This document shows, piece after piece, positions 43,020-51,530 of a stretch of 64,000 nucleotides of DNA (its first letter is position 1; every line of letters starts with the position of its first letter). Made by a program: the position numbers and the translations under genes. The stretch is from Alphaproteobacteria bacterium. Lineage in GTDB: Bacteria > Pseudomonadota > Alphaproteobacteria > Bin95. Location: assembly GCA_020638555.1 (NCBI GenBank), contig JACKII010000002.1, positions 744,001 through 808,000 on the forward strand. Direction: 5' to 3'. The notes beneath the pieces are model-generated. The model worked only from the letters and a program-made list of their open reading frames with translations, was not told the origin of the DNA and made no database searches.

Positions 43020-44549
43020 CTACAGATCGTGCCCGGAATACGAGCAGTTGAACGACTTGTTGCAGAGGGGGAAGTCCGCGACGATGTTCCCTTCGATCAC
43101 CGCTTCCAACAACGGCCATTGGAACCAGGACGGATCGCGCAGATGGCAGCGCGCGACCCGCCCGTCCGCGCCGATCCTGAGCCAGACCAGGATGTCGCCG
43201 CGGAATCCTTCCACGAGCGCCAGGCCCTCGGCCGGGCCGGACACCGGGTCCAGCGGCGATACGAGCGGTCCGTCCGGCATCCCATTCAAGATTTGCGCGA
43301 TCAGCGACAGGCTTTGCTCCGCCTCCCGGATGCGGATCCAGACCCGTGCGTCGACGTCGCCGGCTTCCAGCACCGGAACCTCGAACGACAGTCGGTCATA
43401 GGGCGGATAGGCCCGCGCCCGCCGGGCATCGAATGCCCGTCCCGACGCCCGGCCGACAAAGCCGCCGGCGCCGAACCGCCGCGCCAGCGCCGGATCGAGC
43501 CAGCCGGTGGACACGGTCCGGTCCTGTAGCGAGGGCGTGTGGTCATACAGCGCGATCAGCTTCGGCAGACGCAGCCGGATTTCGTCCAGCATCGCCCCGA
43601 TGGCGTCCCGGCCCTCGCCGGTCAGGTCGGCCGCCACGCCGCCGGGAAGGATGCGGTCGCGCATCAGCCGATGGCCGAAGGCGGTATCTGCTGCCCGCAG
43701 GACCAACTCCCTGAGCACGCTGCAATGGGCGTGCATCAACCCGAACGCGGCATCGTTGCAGACCGCGCCGAAATCGCCCAGATGATTGGCCAGCCGCTCC
43801 AGCTCCGCCATCAGCGCGCGCAGCCAGACGGCGCGGGTGGGGGGCTCGACCGCCAATGCCTCCTCGGCGGCCTGGGCAAAGGCCAGTGCGTAGGCCACCG
43901 TGCTGTCGCCGGAGGTTCGGGCGGCGAGGCGCGCGGCGTCGGCAAGGCTGGCGCCGGCCATGAGGCCTTCGATGCCCTTGTGCACATAGCCGAGCCGCTC
44001 TTCCAGCCGCACGACCGCTTCGCCATTGGCGGTGAAGCGGAAATGGCCGGGCTCGATGATGCCGGCATGGACCGGGCCGACGGGGATCTGGTGCAAGCCA
44101 TCACCTTCCGCGGCCAGAAAGGCGTAGGCGTCGCCTGCGGCCGCATCCGGCCGGGCCTGGCCGAGCGGTTGGCGGGTGCCCCAACGGCCGTGATCCAGCC
44201 AGGGGCGGCGATCCGGGGCGTCGTCGGGCACCAGTCCGAACAGGTCACGCGCGGCCCGCTCCAACCGCTGCGCCGGTGCGTGCTGTCGGCCAACCGACGG
44301 ATAGGTGCCGTCCGGGCAGGCGAGTTCCAGAACGGCGATTTCGTGCGTCGTCTCGTCGAGAAGCGCCATGCGGATTGTGCCCGAGTTGCCCGAAAGCGTG
44401 TCGGCCCAGAGACCGAGCAGCACCGCGGCCGGGTTCGCGAGCGCCTCGGCGGCCCGCTGCCAGCCAGTCTCGTCAACCGCGTATCGCTGCCAGTTCCCGT
44501 GCGGGGCGCCAGCGGGAGACTTCAGGATGCTGTCCCAGAATGCGGCCAT
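43020..44549 (-). CDS. hyfG: Hydrogenase-4 large-subunit homolog (HyfG-like) without the first NiFe cysteine pair
   Basis: The 509-residue protein fuses a NuoC-like N-terminal domain (about 1-120, YPSVGRQHAPAQRLERAARDLFGLVP) to a NuoD/HyfG-like domain (HFRFTANGEAVVRLEERLGYVHKGIEGL). Where [NiFe] hydrogenases have RxCGxC, this protein reads R211-T-S-G-D-S216, so both Cys are Ser. The C-terminus is DFPLCNKSFNCSYSGHDL, with two Cys five residues apart rather than the CxxC of the nickel site. It therefore fits energy-converting-hydrogenase-related (Ehr) complexes, not an active hydrogenase. ATG 44549 follows GGGGAG. Confidence 0.85.
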   Translation of the reverse strand: MAAFWDSILKSPAGAPHGNWQRYAVDETGWQRAAEALANPAAVLLGLWADTLSGNSGTIRMALLDETTHEIAVLELACPDGTYPSVGRQHAPAQRLERAARDLFGLVPDDAPDRRPWLDHGRWGTRQPLGQARPDAAAGDAYAFLAAEGDGLHQIPVGPVHAGIIEPGHFRFTANGEAVVRLEERLGYVHKGIEGLMAGASLADAARLAARTSGDSTVAYALAFAQAAEEALAVEPPTRAVWLRALMAELERLANHLGDFGAVCNDAAFGLMHAHCSVLRELVLRAADTAFGHRLMRDRILPGGVAADLTGEGRDAIGAMLDEIRLRLPKLIALYDHTPSLQDRTVSTGWLDPALARRFGAGGFVGRASGRAFDARRARAYPPYDRLSFEVPVLEAGDVDARVWIRIREAEQSLSLIAQILNGMPDGPLVSPLDPVSGPAEGLALVEGFRGDILVWLRIGADGRVARCHLRDPSWFQWPLLEAVIEGNIVADFPLCNKSFNCSYSGHDL

Positions 44550-44568
44550 TGTCGGCGCTCCCCTTCGC

Positions 44569-46020
44569 TCAACCGAGGATGCGGGCGATGTGCTGGAACC
44601 AGCCCACCAACGGCACCGGCAGATAGAGACCGGCGCCCAGCACCAGCGCCAGATGCGCATAGAGCGGCAGGTAGGAGGCCTGGCTGGGCACGGTGTTGCC
44701 GACCGGCTCGCCGAAGACCATTCCCGTCACGCGCAACAGCAGGGCGCCGAAGGCGACCAGCAGGCCGAAGACCAAAGGGATGGCGAGCAGCGGCTCGGCC
44801 GCGAAGGTGGAACTGACGATCAGGAATTCGCTCATGAAAATGCCCATGGGCGGCAGGCCGGCAATGGCGACGACCCCGACCAGCAGGCCCCAGCCCAGGG
44901 CCGGGTGGGATTGGGTCAAGCCGCGAATGTCCGAAATCCGTTGGGTTCCCTTGATCTGTGCCACATGGCCGACGGCGAAGAAGATGGCCGACTTGGTCAG
45001 GCTGTGCATGACCATGTGCAGCAGGCCGGCGAAATTGGCGAGCGGCCCGCCGAGGCCGAAGGCGAAGACGATGATGCCCATATGCTCGATGGAGGAATAG
45101 GCGAACAGCCGTTTGATATCGTGGCGGCGATAGAGCATGAAGGCCGCGAAGATCAGCGACAGCAGGCCCATCGTCATCATCAGCGGCCCCGGACCGATGG
45201 CCTCGGGATTGGCGGCCAGCAGGATCTTGAAGCGCAGCACCGCATAGAGCGCCACATTCAGGAGCAAACCCGAAAGCACGGCCGAGATCGGGGTCGGGCC
45301 TTCCGCATGGGCGTCGGGCAGCCAGGCGTGCAGCGGCGCGAGGCCCACCTTGGTGCCGTAGCCGAGCATGAGAAAGATGAAGGCCAGATTGAGCAGGGCC
45401 GGATCGAAGGCGGCCGCCTGCTCCACCAGCAGGGTCCAGACCATGGCGTCGCCGCCCTCGCCGACGAAGGGGCGCGCCGCCAGATAGACCAGGATCGTTC
45501 CGAACAGGGCGAAGGCAATGCCGACACTGCCGAGCAGGAAATACTTCCAGGCCGCTTCCAGCGCCTCGTGGGTGCGGTAGATGCCGACCATCATCACGGT
45601 GGTCAGCGTGGCCAGTTCGACCGCCACCCACATCAGGCCGATATTGTTGGCCACGAACGCCAGATTCATGCCGAACATCATGATCTGGTACATGGCGTGG
45701 TAGAAGCGCAGGTTCGCGGGCGTCAGCCGCCCGGTTTCCAACTCGTGGGCGATATAGCTGGCGCTGAACAGGCTGGCGGTGAAGCCGACGAAGGTGTTCA
45801 GCACGATGAAGACGATGTTGAGGTCGTCGACGAAGAGATAGTGCCAGGCGTCCGGACGGTCGGTCACGAACAGCGACAGCGCGGAGAGGAAGGTGAGGAA
45901 GCAGGCGAGCACGTTGAGGCGCGCCGCCGCCTTGTAGCCGGGCAGCGCCGCCAGGAGGGCGGCCGCCACCACGGGAATGATCAGAACGGCGCTTTCCGCC
46001 TGAAAGGGCAGAGCGATCAT
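44569..46020 (-). CDS. hyfF: HyfF-like proton-translocating membrane subunit (NuoN/MrpD family)
   Basis: This 483-residue antiporter-like subunit has about 13-14 membrane helices. The conserved core includes the Glu in MWVAVELATL, the Lys in GYGTKVGLAPLHAWLPDAHAEGPTPISAVLSG and the His/Lys in HMVMHSLTKSAIFF, residues that carry protons in complex I. GFVTAS-type HyfF features are present (LPPMGIFMSEFLI). ATG 46020 overlaps the hyfE stop by 4 nt. The N-terminus starts MIALPFQAESAV. Confidence 0.9.
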   Translation of the reverse strand: MIALPFQAESAVLIIPVVAAALLAALPGYKAAARLNVLACFLTFLSALSLFVTDRPDAWHYLFVDDLNIVFIVLNTFVGFTASLFSASYIAHELETGRLTPANLRFYHAMYQIMMFGMNLAFVANNIGLMWVAVELATLTTVMMVGIYRTHEALEAAWKYFLLGSVGIAFALFGTILVYLAARPFVGEGGDAMVWTLLVEQAAAFDPALLNLAFIFLMLGYGTKVGLAPLHAWLPDAHAEGPTPISAVLSGLLLNVALYAVLRFKILLAANPEAIGPGPLMMTMGLLSLIFAAFMLYRRHDIKRLFAYSSIEHMGIIVFAFGLGGPLANFAGLLHMVMHSLTKSAIFFAVGHVAQIKGTQRISDIRGLTQSHPALGWGLLVGVVAIAGLPPMGIFMSEFLIVSSTFAAEPLLAIPLVFGLLVAFGALLLRVTGMVFGEPVGNTVPSQASYLPLYAHLALVLGAGLYLPVPLVGWFQHIARILG

Positions 46021-46682
46021 CGCCGCTCTCCCCGGAAATCGTCGAGCGCGCCGACATCCACCGTGTCGAACCGCTCGCGGATGCGGAACAGGAAGATGCC
46101 GATGACGATGAAGGCGATGACGATGGAAAAGGCGACGCTGATTTCCACGACCAACGGCATGCCGCGCGCGCCGGTGGCGGCGAAGATCAGGCCGTTTTCC
46201 AGCGACATGAAGCCGATCACCTGGCTGACCGCGTTGCGGCGCGTCACCATCACCAGCAGGCCGAGCAGCAGCACCGACAGGGCAAAGGCCAGATCCTCGC
46301 GCGCCAGCGGGTCCGCCTCCGGGGTGATCCTCAGGATCACCACCAGCGACAACGCCACCAGCGCCATGCCGGCCAGCATGGTCGGGCCGATGCCGCCGAC
46401 GGTTTCGATGTCGCGGTGAATGCCGAGCCGGCGCACGATCCGGTGCAGCGTCAACGGAATGACGATCGCCTTGAAGCCCAGCGCAATGCCCGCCGTGACG
46501 AACAGATGCGGCGCATCCTGGATCACGGCATGCCAGGCGACCGAAAGCGTCAGCACCAGCGCATGCAGGGCATAGACATTGATGAGGGCGGAAAGCCGAT
46601 CCTGATACAGCAGCATGAAGCTGACCAGTACCAGACCGCCGGCCAGCAGATGGGCGACATCGAAGGTAATATTGCCGTACAT
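46017..46682 (-). CDS. hyfE: HyfE-like membrane subunit
   Basis: This 221-residue subunit has about seven membrane helices. It resembles HyfE, which merges MrpC/NuoK-like helices with extra N-terminal ones: LVSFMLLYQDRLSALINVYALHALVLTLSVAW, then the NuoK-like stretch VSQVIGFMSLENGLIFAATGARGMPLVVEISVAFSIV with the conserved Glu. Its start overlaps the hyfC stop (TGATG), and its stop overlaps the hyfF start, so all three are translationally coupled. Confidence 0.88.
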   Translation of the reverse strand: MYGNITFDVAHLLAGGLVLVSFMLLYQDRLSALINVYALHALVLTLSVAWHAVIQDAPHLFVTAGIALGFKAIVIPLTLHRIVRRLGIHRDIETVGGIGPTMLAGMALVALSLVVILRITPEADPLAREDLAFALSVLLLGLLVMVTRRNAVSQVIGFMSLENGLIFAATGARGMPLVVEISVAFSIVIAFIVIGIFLFRIRERFDTVDVGALDDFRGERR

Positions 46683-47638
46683 CACAGACTTCTCGACACG
46701 AACAGCAGGAGCGTGCCCAGAAGGCCGAGCATGAGCGCCGCGCCCAGGAAATCCGGCACCCGGAACACCCGCATCTTGGCAATGCTGGTTTCGAATACGG
46801 CGAGAAGACCCGCGCCGACAGCGATCTTGGCGACGAAGGTCCCGGCTCCAACCAGATAGTCTGTCCCGCTGGCGCCGGGCGCCGCGATCCCCCAGGGCAC
46901 GAAGATGCAGGCGATCAGCGACATGTAGAGCACCAGCTTCAGGGATGCCGCCATTTCGATCATGGCCAGATGGCGCCCCGAATATTCCAGCACCATGGCC
47001 TCGTGCACCATAGTGAGTTCCAGATGGGTGGCGGGGTTGTCGACCGGGATGCGGGCGTTCTCTGCAATCGCCACCAGGATCAGCGCGACCAGGGCCATGC
47101 CGAGCGACACGCGCAGCCCCACCTCGGGCGAGCTCATCAGTTCGGAGACGGTCAAGAGCTGCGTCGAGCCCGCGACCAGCGACAGGGTGAAGACGGTCAA
47201 CAGCATCGCCGGCTCGGCCAGAGAGGCGATCATCATTTCCCGGCTGGAGCCGATGCCGCCGAAACTGGTGCCGACATCCATGCCGGCCAGGGCCAGGAAG
47301 AACCGTCCGAAGCCCAGCAGGGCGATGATGGCGATCAGGTCCGCCGTCCAGCTGAACAGGAAGCCGCTGCCGAAGGTGGGCACCAGGGACGCGGCGACCC
47401 AGGTCGACGAGAACACGAGATAGGGGGCCACCCGGAACAGCCAGGAGGCGTTTTCCGCCAACACCGTTTCCTTGCGCAGCAAGCGGATCAGGTCCCGATA
47501 CGGCTGAAAGACCGAGGCGCCCTGCCGGCGGGTCAGCCGCGCTTTCAGCTTGCGCACGACCCCGGTAAGCAGGGGGGCGAGCAGCAGCACCGCCGTCATC
47601 TGCAGCCCTTGGGTGAGGAGATCGACGATCAGGTCCAT
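46682..47638 (-). CDS. hyfC: HyfC-like membrane subunit (NuoH family)
   Basis: This 318-residue NuoH/HyfC-type subunit connects the soluble arm to the membrane arm of complex I-like enzymes. Signatures are GASVFQPYRDLIRLLRKE, the Glu-rich SSREMMIASLAEPAMLLT and ENARIPVDNPATHLELTMVHEAMVLEYSG. It starts at ATG 47638, overlapping the end of hyfB by 10 bp. Its length is normal for the HyfC group. Confidence 0.92.
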   Translation of the reverse strand: MDLIVDLLTQGLQMTAVLLLAPLLTGVVRKLKARLTRRQGASVFQPYRDLIRLLRKETVLAENASWLFRVAPYLVFSSTWVAASLVPTFGSGFLFSWTADLIAIIALLGFGRFFLALAGMDVGTSFGGIGSSREMMIASLAEPAMLLTVFTLSLVAGSTQLLTVSELMSSPEVGLRVSLGMALVALILVAIAENARIPVDNPATHLELTMVHEAMVLEYSGRHLAMIEMAASLKLVLYMSLIACIFVPWGIAAPGASGTDYLVGAGTFVAKIAVGAGLLAVFETSIAKMRVFRVPDFLGAALMLGLLGTLLLFVSRSL

Positions 47639-49647
47639 AGCGCCAGCACCAGCAAAAGGCCGACCAGGGCAAGGAAGACGAGGCCCAGATATTTGCGGAT
47701 TGTCAGGAATTGCAGCCGGTTGAGCCGCACGGCCGCGAACTGGATTCCCTGGGAAACCGGCGCGTAGAGCCATTCCCAGACCAGATCGCGATGCTCCACC
47801 ACCAGCCGGGCCGGGCGGAGATCCCCCGGCGGCGGCATGGTCACCCGCTCGCGCGCCAGGAACACCATCGAGCCGAACACCCGGCGGATCGGCTGGGCGA
47901 AGCTGCTGGCGGTGTATTGCGTATTGGGCAGCGCGTTGGGGAATCCGCAATCCCAGGCCGCGCTCCGCCGCGACTGGCGGGACGCGAAATTGTGGATGAT
48001 CAGGGCCGCGATCCAGGCCGAGGCAACGATGAAAACGAACAGCAGCACGCCGTTATAGGAGCTCTTGGTTTCCGCGATCGGCGCGATCGACAGCCATGGC
48101 AGGTTCGACTGGGGCGGGATGGTGCCGTGGATCAGCGTTGCGGTCAGCGGCGCCAATGCGTCCATGACGAATCCCGGCAGAACGCCGAGAATCAGGCAGA
48201 GCGCGGCAAGCGCCAGCATCGCCGAGAGCGAAAACCGGTCGACCTCATGCGCCTCGCCGGCGGCCGGCGACCGGGGCCGGCCGAGGAAGGTGATGCCGAA
48301 GGCCCGGACGAAACAGCCCGCCGCCAGCGCCGCGGACAGCGCCAGCAGGCCGCCGACGCCCGGAACGATGATTTTCAGCCCCCATTGCGGCAGGTCCGGG
48401 CTTTGCAGCACCGCCTGAAACGTCAGCCATTCCGACACGAAGCCGTTCAGCGGCGGCAGGGCGGAGATGGCCATGGCGCCGATCAGGAAGGCAAAGCTGG
48501 TATAGGGCATCCGGTGGATCAGCCCGCCCAGCCCGTCCATGTCGCGCTTGCCGGTGGCATTGATGACCGCACCGGCGCCGAAAAACAGCAGGCTCTTGAA
48601 CACCGAGTGGTTGAGGATGTGGAACAGCGCGGCGGTGAAGGCGAGGGCCGCGGCCCAGCCCATGTCGCTCGCCCGGAACGCCAGGGCCAGGCCGAGGCTG
48701 ACGAAGATCACGCCGATATTCTCGATGGTCGAACAGGCGAGCAGGCGCTTCAGGTCGGTTTCCATCAGCGCATAGAGAATGCCGAGCGTCGCGGTCACGC
48801 CGCCGAGTGCGATCAACACCGCGCTCGACCACCAGGCCGGCTCGCCGAGGAGATCGAACACCACGCGGATAAAGCCGTAGATCGCCACCTTGGTCATGAC
48901 GCCGCTCATCAGGGCGGACACGTGGCTCGGGGCGGCCGGATGGGCCAGCGGTAGCCAGACATGCAGCGGCACCAGGCCGGCCTTGGACCCGGCGCCCAGC
49001 AGCATCAGCAGGAACACGATCGCGGTGATGACCGTGTCGTGCGGCATGGCGCGGATGGCGTCGAAACCATAGCCGCCGGTCGGCCCGGCCAGCAGGCCGA
49101 ACGCCAACAGCAGCGACAGCGTGCCGAAACTCGCCATGACCAGATAGACAAAGCCGGCGCGCAGATTGTCTTCCGAGCGGTGATGCGACACGACCAGCGC
49201 CCAGGACGCCAGCGACATGAACTCCCACGACAGCAGGAAGGTGAAGGCGTCATCCGCCAGCACCACCAGGTTCATGCCGGCCAGAAAGGCCGGGAAGAAC
49301 GGCAGGACGCGGTGCGGCGCGTCTTCATGCCGGCCATAGCCGATGCCGTAGAGGCTCGCCATGGCGCCGCCGAAATTCACGATGGCCAGAAACAGCGCGG
49401 ACAGCCCGTCGAGCCGGAAATGCGCGCCGATCCAGGGCAGGCCCAATGGCAGGGAAACGCGCGAGACGACGTCGGGCGCCCCGATCAGATGACCGCCGGC
49501 AATCGCCAGGATCAGCCCGCAAACCCCCAGCGTCACGCCATAGACCCATGCGCCGACAGCGGCCGCGCGCGCCAATGCGATGGCAAGGACGGCCGTTCCC
49601 AGAAGGGCCGCAATCGCCCACAACAGCCAGGAAGCCTCGCCGATCAT
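47629..49647 (-). CDS. hyfB: HyfB-like proton-translocating membrane subunit (NuoL family)
   Basis: The 672-residue antiporter-like subunit has about 15-16 helices. The NuoL-type core is seen in LSWEFMSLASWALVVSHH, GAGSKAGLVPLHVWLPLAHPAAPSHVSALMSGVMTKVAIYGFIRV and FHILNHSVFKSLLFFGAGAV. The C-terminal domain has the HyfB-type segment AAWDCGFPNALPNTQYTASSFAQPIRRVF and a final membrane helix. No hyfA, hyfD or hyfH homologs accompany it. Its ATG overlaps the stop of the XRE regulator by 4 nt. Confidence 0.92.
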   Translation of the reverse strand: MIGEASWLLWAIAALLGTAVLAIALARAAAVGAWVYGVTLGVCGLILAIAGGHLIGAPDVVSRVSLPLGLPWIGAHFRLDGLSALFLAIVNFGGAMASLYGIGYGRHEDAPHRVLPFFPAFLAGMNLVVLADDAFTFLLSWEFMSLASWALVVSHHRSEDNLRAGFVYLVMASFGTLSLLLAFGLLAGPTGGYGFDAIRAMPHDTVITAIVFLLMLLGAGSKAGLVPLHVWLPLAHPAAPSHVSALMSGVMTKVAIYGFIRVVFDLLGEPAWWSSAVLIALGGVTATLGILYALMETDLKRLLACSTIENIGVIFVSLGLALAFRASDMGWAAALAFTAALFHILNHSVFKSLLFFGAGAVINATGKRDMDGLGGLIHRMPYTSFAFLIGAMAISALPPLNGFVSEWLTFQAVLQSPDLPQWGLKIIVPGVGGLLALSAALAAGCFVRAFGITFLGRPRSPAAGEAHEVDRFSLSAMLALAALCLILGVLPGFVMDALAPLTATLIHGTIPPQSNLPWLSIAPIAETKSSYNGVLLFVFIVASAWIAALIIHNFASRQSRRSAAWDCGFPNALPNTQYTASSFAQPIRRVFGSMVFLARERVTMPPPGDLRPARLVVEHRDLVWEWLYAPVSQGIQFAAVRLNRLQFLTIRKYLGLVFLALVGLLLVLALWT

Positions 49648-49946
49648 GATGGCCGGCTCTCCTCCGCCGCTCCGCCCTTGGCGAGCCGGGCCGGATCGAA
49701 GTCGGTTTTCAGGCGCACCCCGCGCCCGCCCGCGGTGCTTTCCGCACCTTCGGCGATCAGTTCGAGGCCGGCCGCATCGAGGGCTGCGATCAACTTCATC
49801 AGCGAATCCACATTTCCCCGGATCACGGACTCGCTCGCTTCCATCCGCTGGATCGTCGGGACCGACAGGCCGGCCAGATCCGCGAGCGTCTTCTGATCGA
49901 TCCCGAGCAGCGCCCGTGCGGCGCGCAACTGAGCAGCGGTTATCAC
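49644..49946 (-). CDS. XRE-family helix-turn-helix regulator heading the hyf-like operon
   Basis: This 100-residue DNA-binding protein has AAQLRAARALLGIDQKTLADLAGLSVPTIQRMEASE, a typical Cro/C1-type helix-turn-helix (about residues 4-38). A short tail contains a possible dimer segment (VDSLMKLIAALDAAGLELI) and a charged C-terminus. I chose GTG 49946 (VITAAQLRAA): the upstream in-frame codons lie inside a promoter-like sequence, so translation from an earlier start is unlikely. It overlaps hyfB by 4 nt, so the regulator is co-transcribed with the complex it probably controls. Confidence 0.8.
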   Translation of the reverse strand: MITAAQLRAARALLGIDQKTLADLAGLSVPTIQRMEASESVIRGNVDSLMKLIAALDAAGLELIAEGAESTAGGRGVRLKTDFDPARLAKGGAAEESRPS

Positions 49947-49990
49947 AAACGGACCCCAGGGTTGGAGACGAAGCTTGAGAATTGAGTTGG

Positions 49991-50041
49991 ATACTATGAT
50001 TAAGAATGGCTTTTGGTCAAGAAGTGATGTTTCAAACATCA
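49991..50041 (-). promoter_or_regulatory. Probable sigma-70-type promoter with adjacent 17-bp palindrome for the XRE-hyf operon
   Basis: On the reverse strand TTGACC (50015-50020) and TAGTAT (49991-49996) are separated by 18 bp, 5/6 and 4/6 matches to consensus. The predicted start site near 49984 lies 38 nt before the GTG. Immediately upstream of the -35 box is the perfect palindrome TGATGTTTCAAACATCA (50025-50041), a typical size for an XRE operator. The region is AT-rich compared with its surroundings. Confidence 0.6.
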
Positions 50042-50206
50042 AAACTGATAGGGCGGCGCATGCGCCATAGCGGATTGCACCGAGAATTCGGCGCGAAGGC
50101 GATCACGAACGAAAGCAGTCAAACCGCACGGCGGATGGCTTGCAAAACATTCGGTTACACTCTGGGGGAGGTGGTGGCAAAGGGATCGGCAACCCTTTGA
50201 AGTCTT

Positions 50207-50282
<76 letters not shown>

Positions 50283-50320
50283 GAAAGAGGGGCTTACCTA
50301 GCAATGCGCGGCGCGCTTGT

Positions 50321-50341
50321 CGAGGCAAAATTTGCGCCTCG
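50321..50341 (-). terminator. Possible terminator hairpin after rodA
   Basis: CGAGGC and GCCTCG form a 6-bp stem with a 9-base AT-rich loop, beginning 3 bp after the rodA stop on the reverse strand. There is no clear T run after the stem, so it could be a weak or Rho-assisted terminator. It also lies just upstream of tRNA-Lys. Confidence 0.35.
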
Positions 50342-50344
50342 GCC

Positions 50345-51520
50345 CTAGGAAATGCCGCGATGCCGGAGCGGCAGACGACCGCGGTGGATGGCGGCGCTCT
50401 GAATAAAGCCAAAGCCGATCAGCAGGGTCAGCATGGACGTGCCGCCATAAGAGACCAGCGGCAATGGAACGCCCACCACCGGAAGCAACCCCATGACCAT
50501 CGCCATGTTGATGAACGCGTACAGAAAGAAATTCGTGGCCAAGCCCAGAACCAGAACACGGGCAAAGACGCTCTCGCAGCGCATCATGATGGCGTAACAG
50601 CAGCCGATAATGCCGATGATGATCGCCGCCAGCAGGATCGAGCCGAAAAAGCCGAACTCCTCCGCCAGCAGGGTGAAGATGAAGTCGGTGTGTTTTTCCG
50701 GCAGGAAGCTCAGTTGCGATTGGGTGCCGCCGATGAAGCCCTTGCCGAACAGGCCGCCGGACCCCAGGCCGATCTTCGATTGCAGGATGTGATAGCCGGC
50801 GCCGTGCGGGTCGCGTCCGGGGTCGAGAAAGGTCAGAACCCGGTCGCGCTGGTAGTCGTGCAGCAGGAACCGCCAGGCCAGCGGGCCGGCGGCCGCCGTC
50901 AACGCGGCGCCAAGGGCGAACTTCCACCAGGCCAAGCCGGCCAGGAAGGTGACGGCCACGGCCAGCGCCACCAGAATCATCGCGGTTCCCAAATCGGGCT
51001 GTCGCAGGACCAGCAGGGCCGGTATGCCGGTCAGCACCGCGGGTGGGATCAGAACGACGATCCGGTCGACCTGGTTTTCGTCCAGGTCGTGGAAATAGCG
51101 CGCCAGGGCCAGCACCAGCGCCAGTTTCATCGTTTCCGAGGGCTGGAGGTTCATGAAGCCGAGGGAGATCCAGCGCTGCGAGCCTTCGCCGACGCCGGTG
51201 AACTCGACCATCACCAGCAAGGCCAGCGCCAGGGCATAGACCAGATAGGCGGTGCGCCACCACAGCGTGAAGCTGATGGTGGCGACGGCGATCATCATCA
51301 CCATGCCGATGCCGAATCGCAGCGCCTGTTTCCCGGCCCAGGGCTGCCAGGAGCCGTCCGCGGCGGAATAGAGGATGGCGAACCCGATGCCCGCCAGCGC
51401 AACGATCAGGCCGATCAGCCACCAGTCGAGACGGGTGACCCGATACCAGAGCGAGGCCGGGTCCGCCGCGGCGGCAGGGGACGCGAGGGAAAAGCGGGGC
51501 GAGAGGCGGGCCGGGCGCAT
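50345..51520 (-). CDS. rodA: Peptidoglycan glycosyltransferase RodA (SEDS family)
   Basis: RodA polymerises peptidoglycan strands during cell elongation together with PBP2. The 391-residue protein has about ten membrane helices and SEDS motifs: GSQRWISLGFMNLQPSETMKLALVLALARYFHD, RQPDLGTAMI, GSGGLFGKGFIGGTQSQLSFLPEKHTDFIFTLLAEEFGF (with the essential Asp) and PLPLVSYGGTSMLTLLIGFG. ATG 51520 is 10 bp after mrdA. It is the last gene of mreBCD-mrdAB. Confidence 0.96.
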   Translation of the reverse strand: MRPARLSPRFSLASPAAAADPASLWYRVTRLDWWLIGLIVALAGIGFAILYSAADGSWQPWAGKQALRFGIGMVMMIAVATISFTLWWRTAYLVYALALALLVMVEFTGVGEGSQRWISLGFMNLQPSETMKLALVLALARYFHDLDENQVDRIVVLIPPAVLTGIPALLVLRQPDLGTAMILVALAVAVTFLAGLAWWKFALGAALTAAAGPLAWRFLLHDYQRDRVLTFLDPGRDPHGAGYHILQSKIGLGSGGLFGKGFIGGTQSQLSFLPEKHTDFIFTLLAEEFGFFGSILLAAIIIGIIGCCYAIMMRCESVFARVLVLGLATNFFLYAFINMAMVMGLLPVVGVPLPLVSYGGTSMLTLLIGFGFIQSAAIHRGRLPLRHRGIS

Positions 51521-51530
51521 GGCGTCGGTC

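Noticed and set aside
42452..49647. Calling the hyf cluster a functional hydrogenase-4 or formate hydrogenlyase
   Set aside because: The large subunit lacks the first pair of nickel cysteines, the small subunit is frame-disrupted, and no formate dehydrogenase or maturation genes are present in the window.
50180..50199. Terminator after tRNA-Lys (AAAGGG/CCCTTT hairpin)
   Set aside because: The stem is only 6 bp and no T run follows on the reverse strand, so it was not listed as a feature.
50006..50200. A 64-codon forward open frame between the XRE gene and tRNA-Lys
   Set aside because: It starts within the divergent promoter/operator region, has no ribosome site and no recognisable composition or motif.
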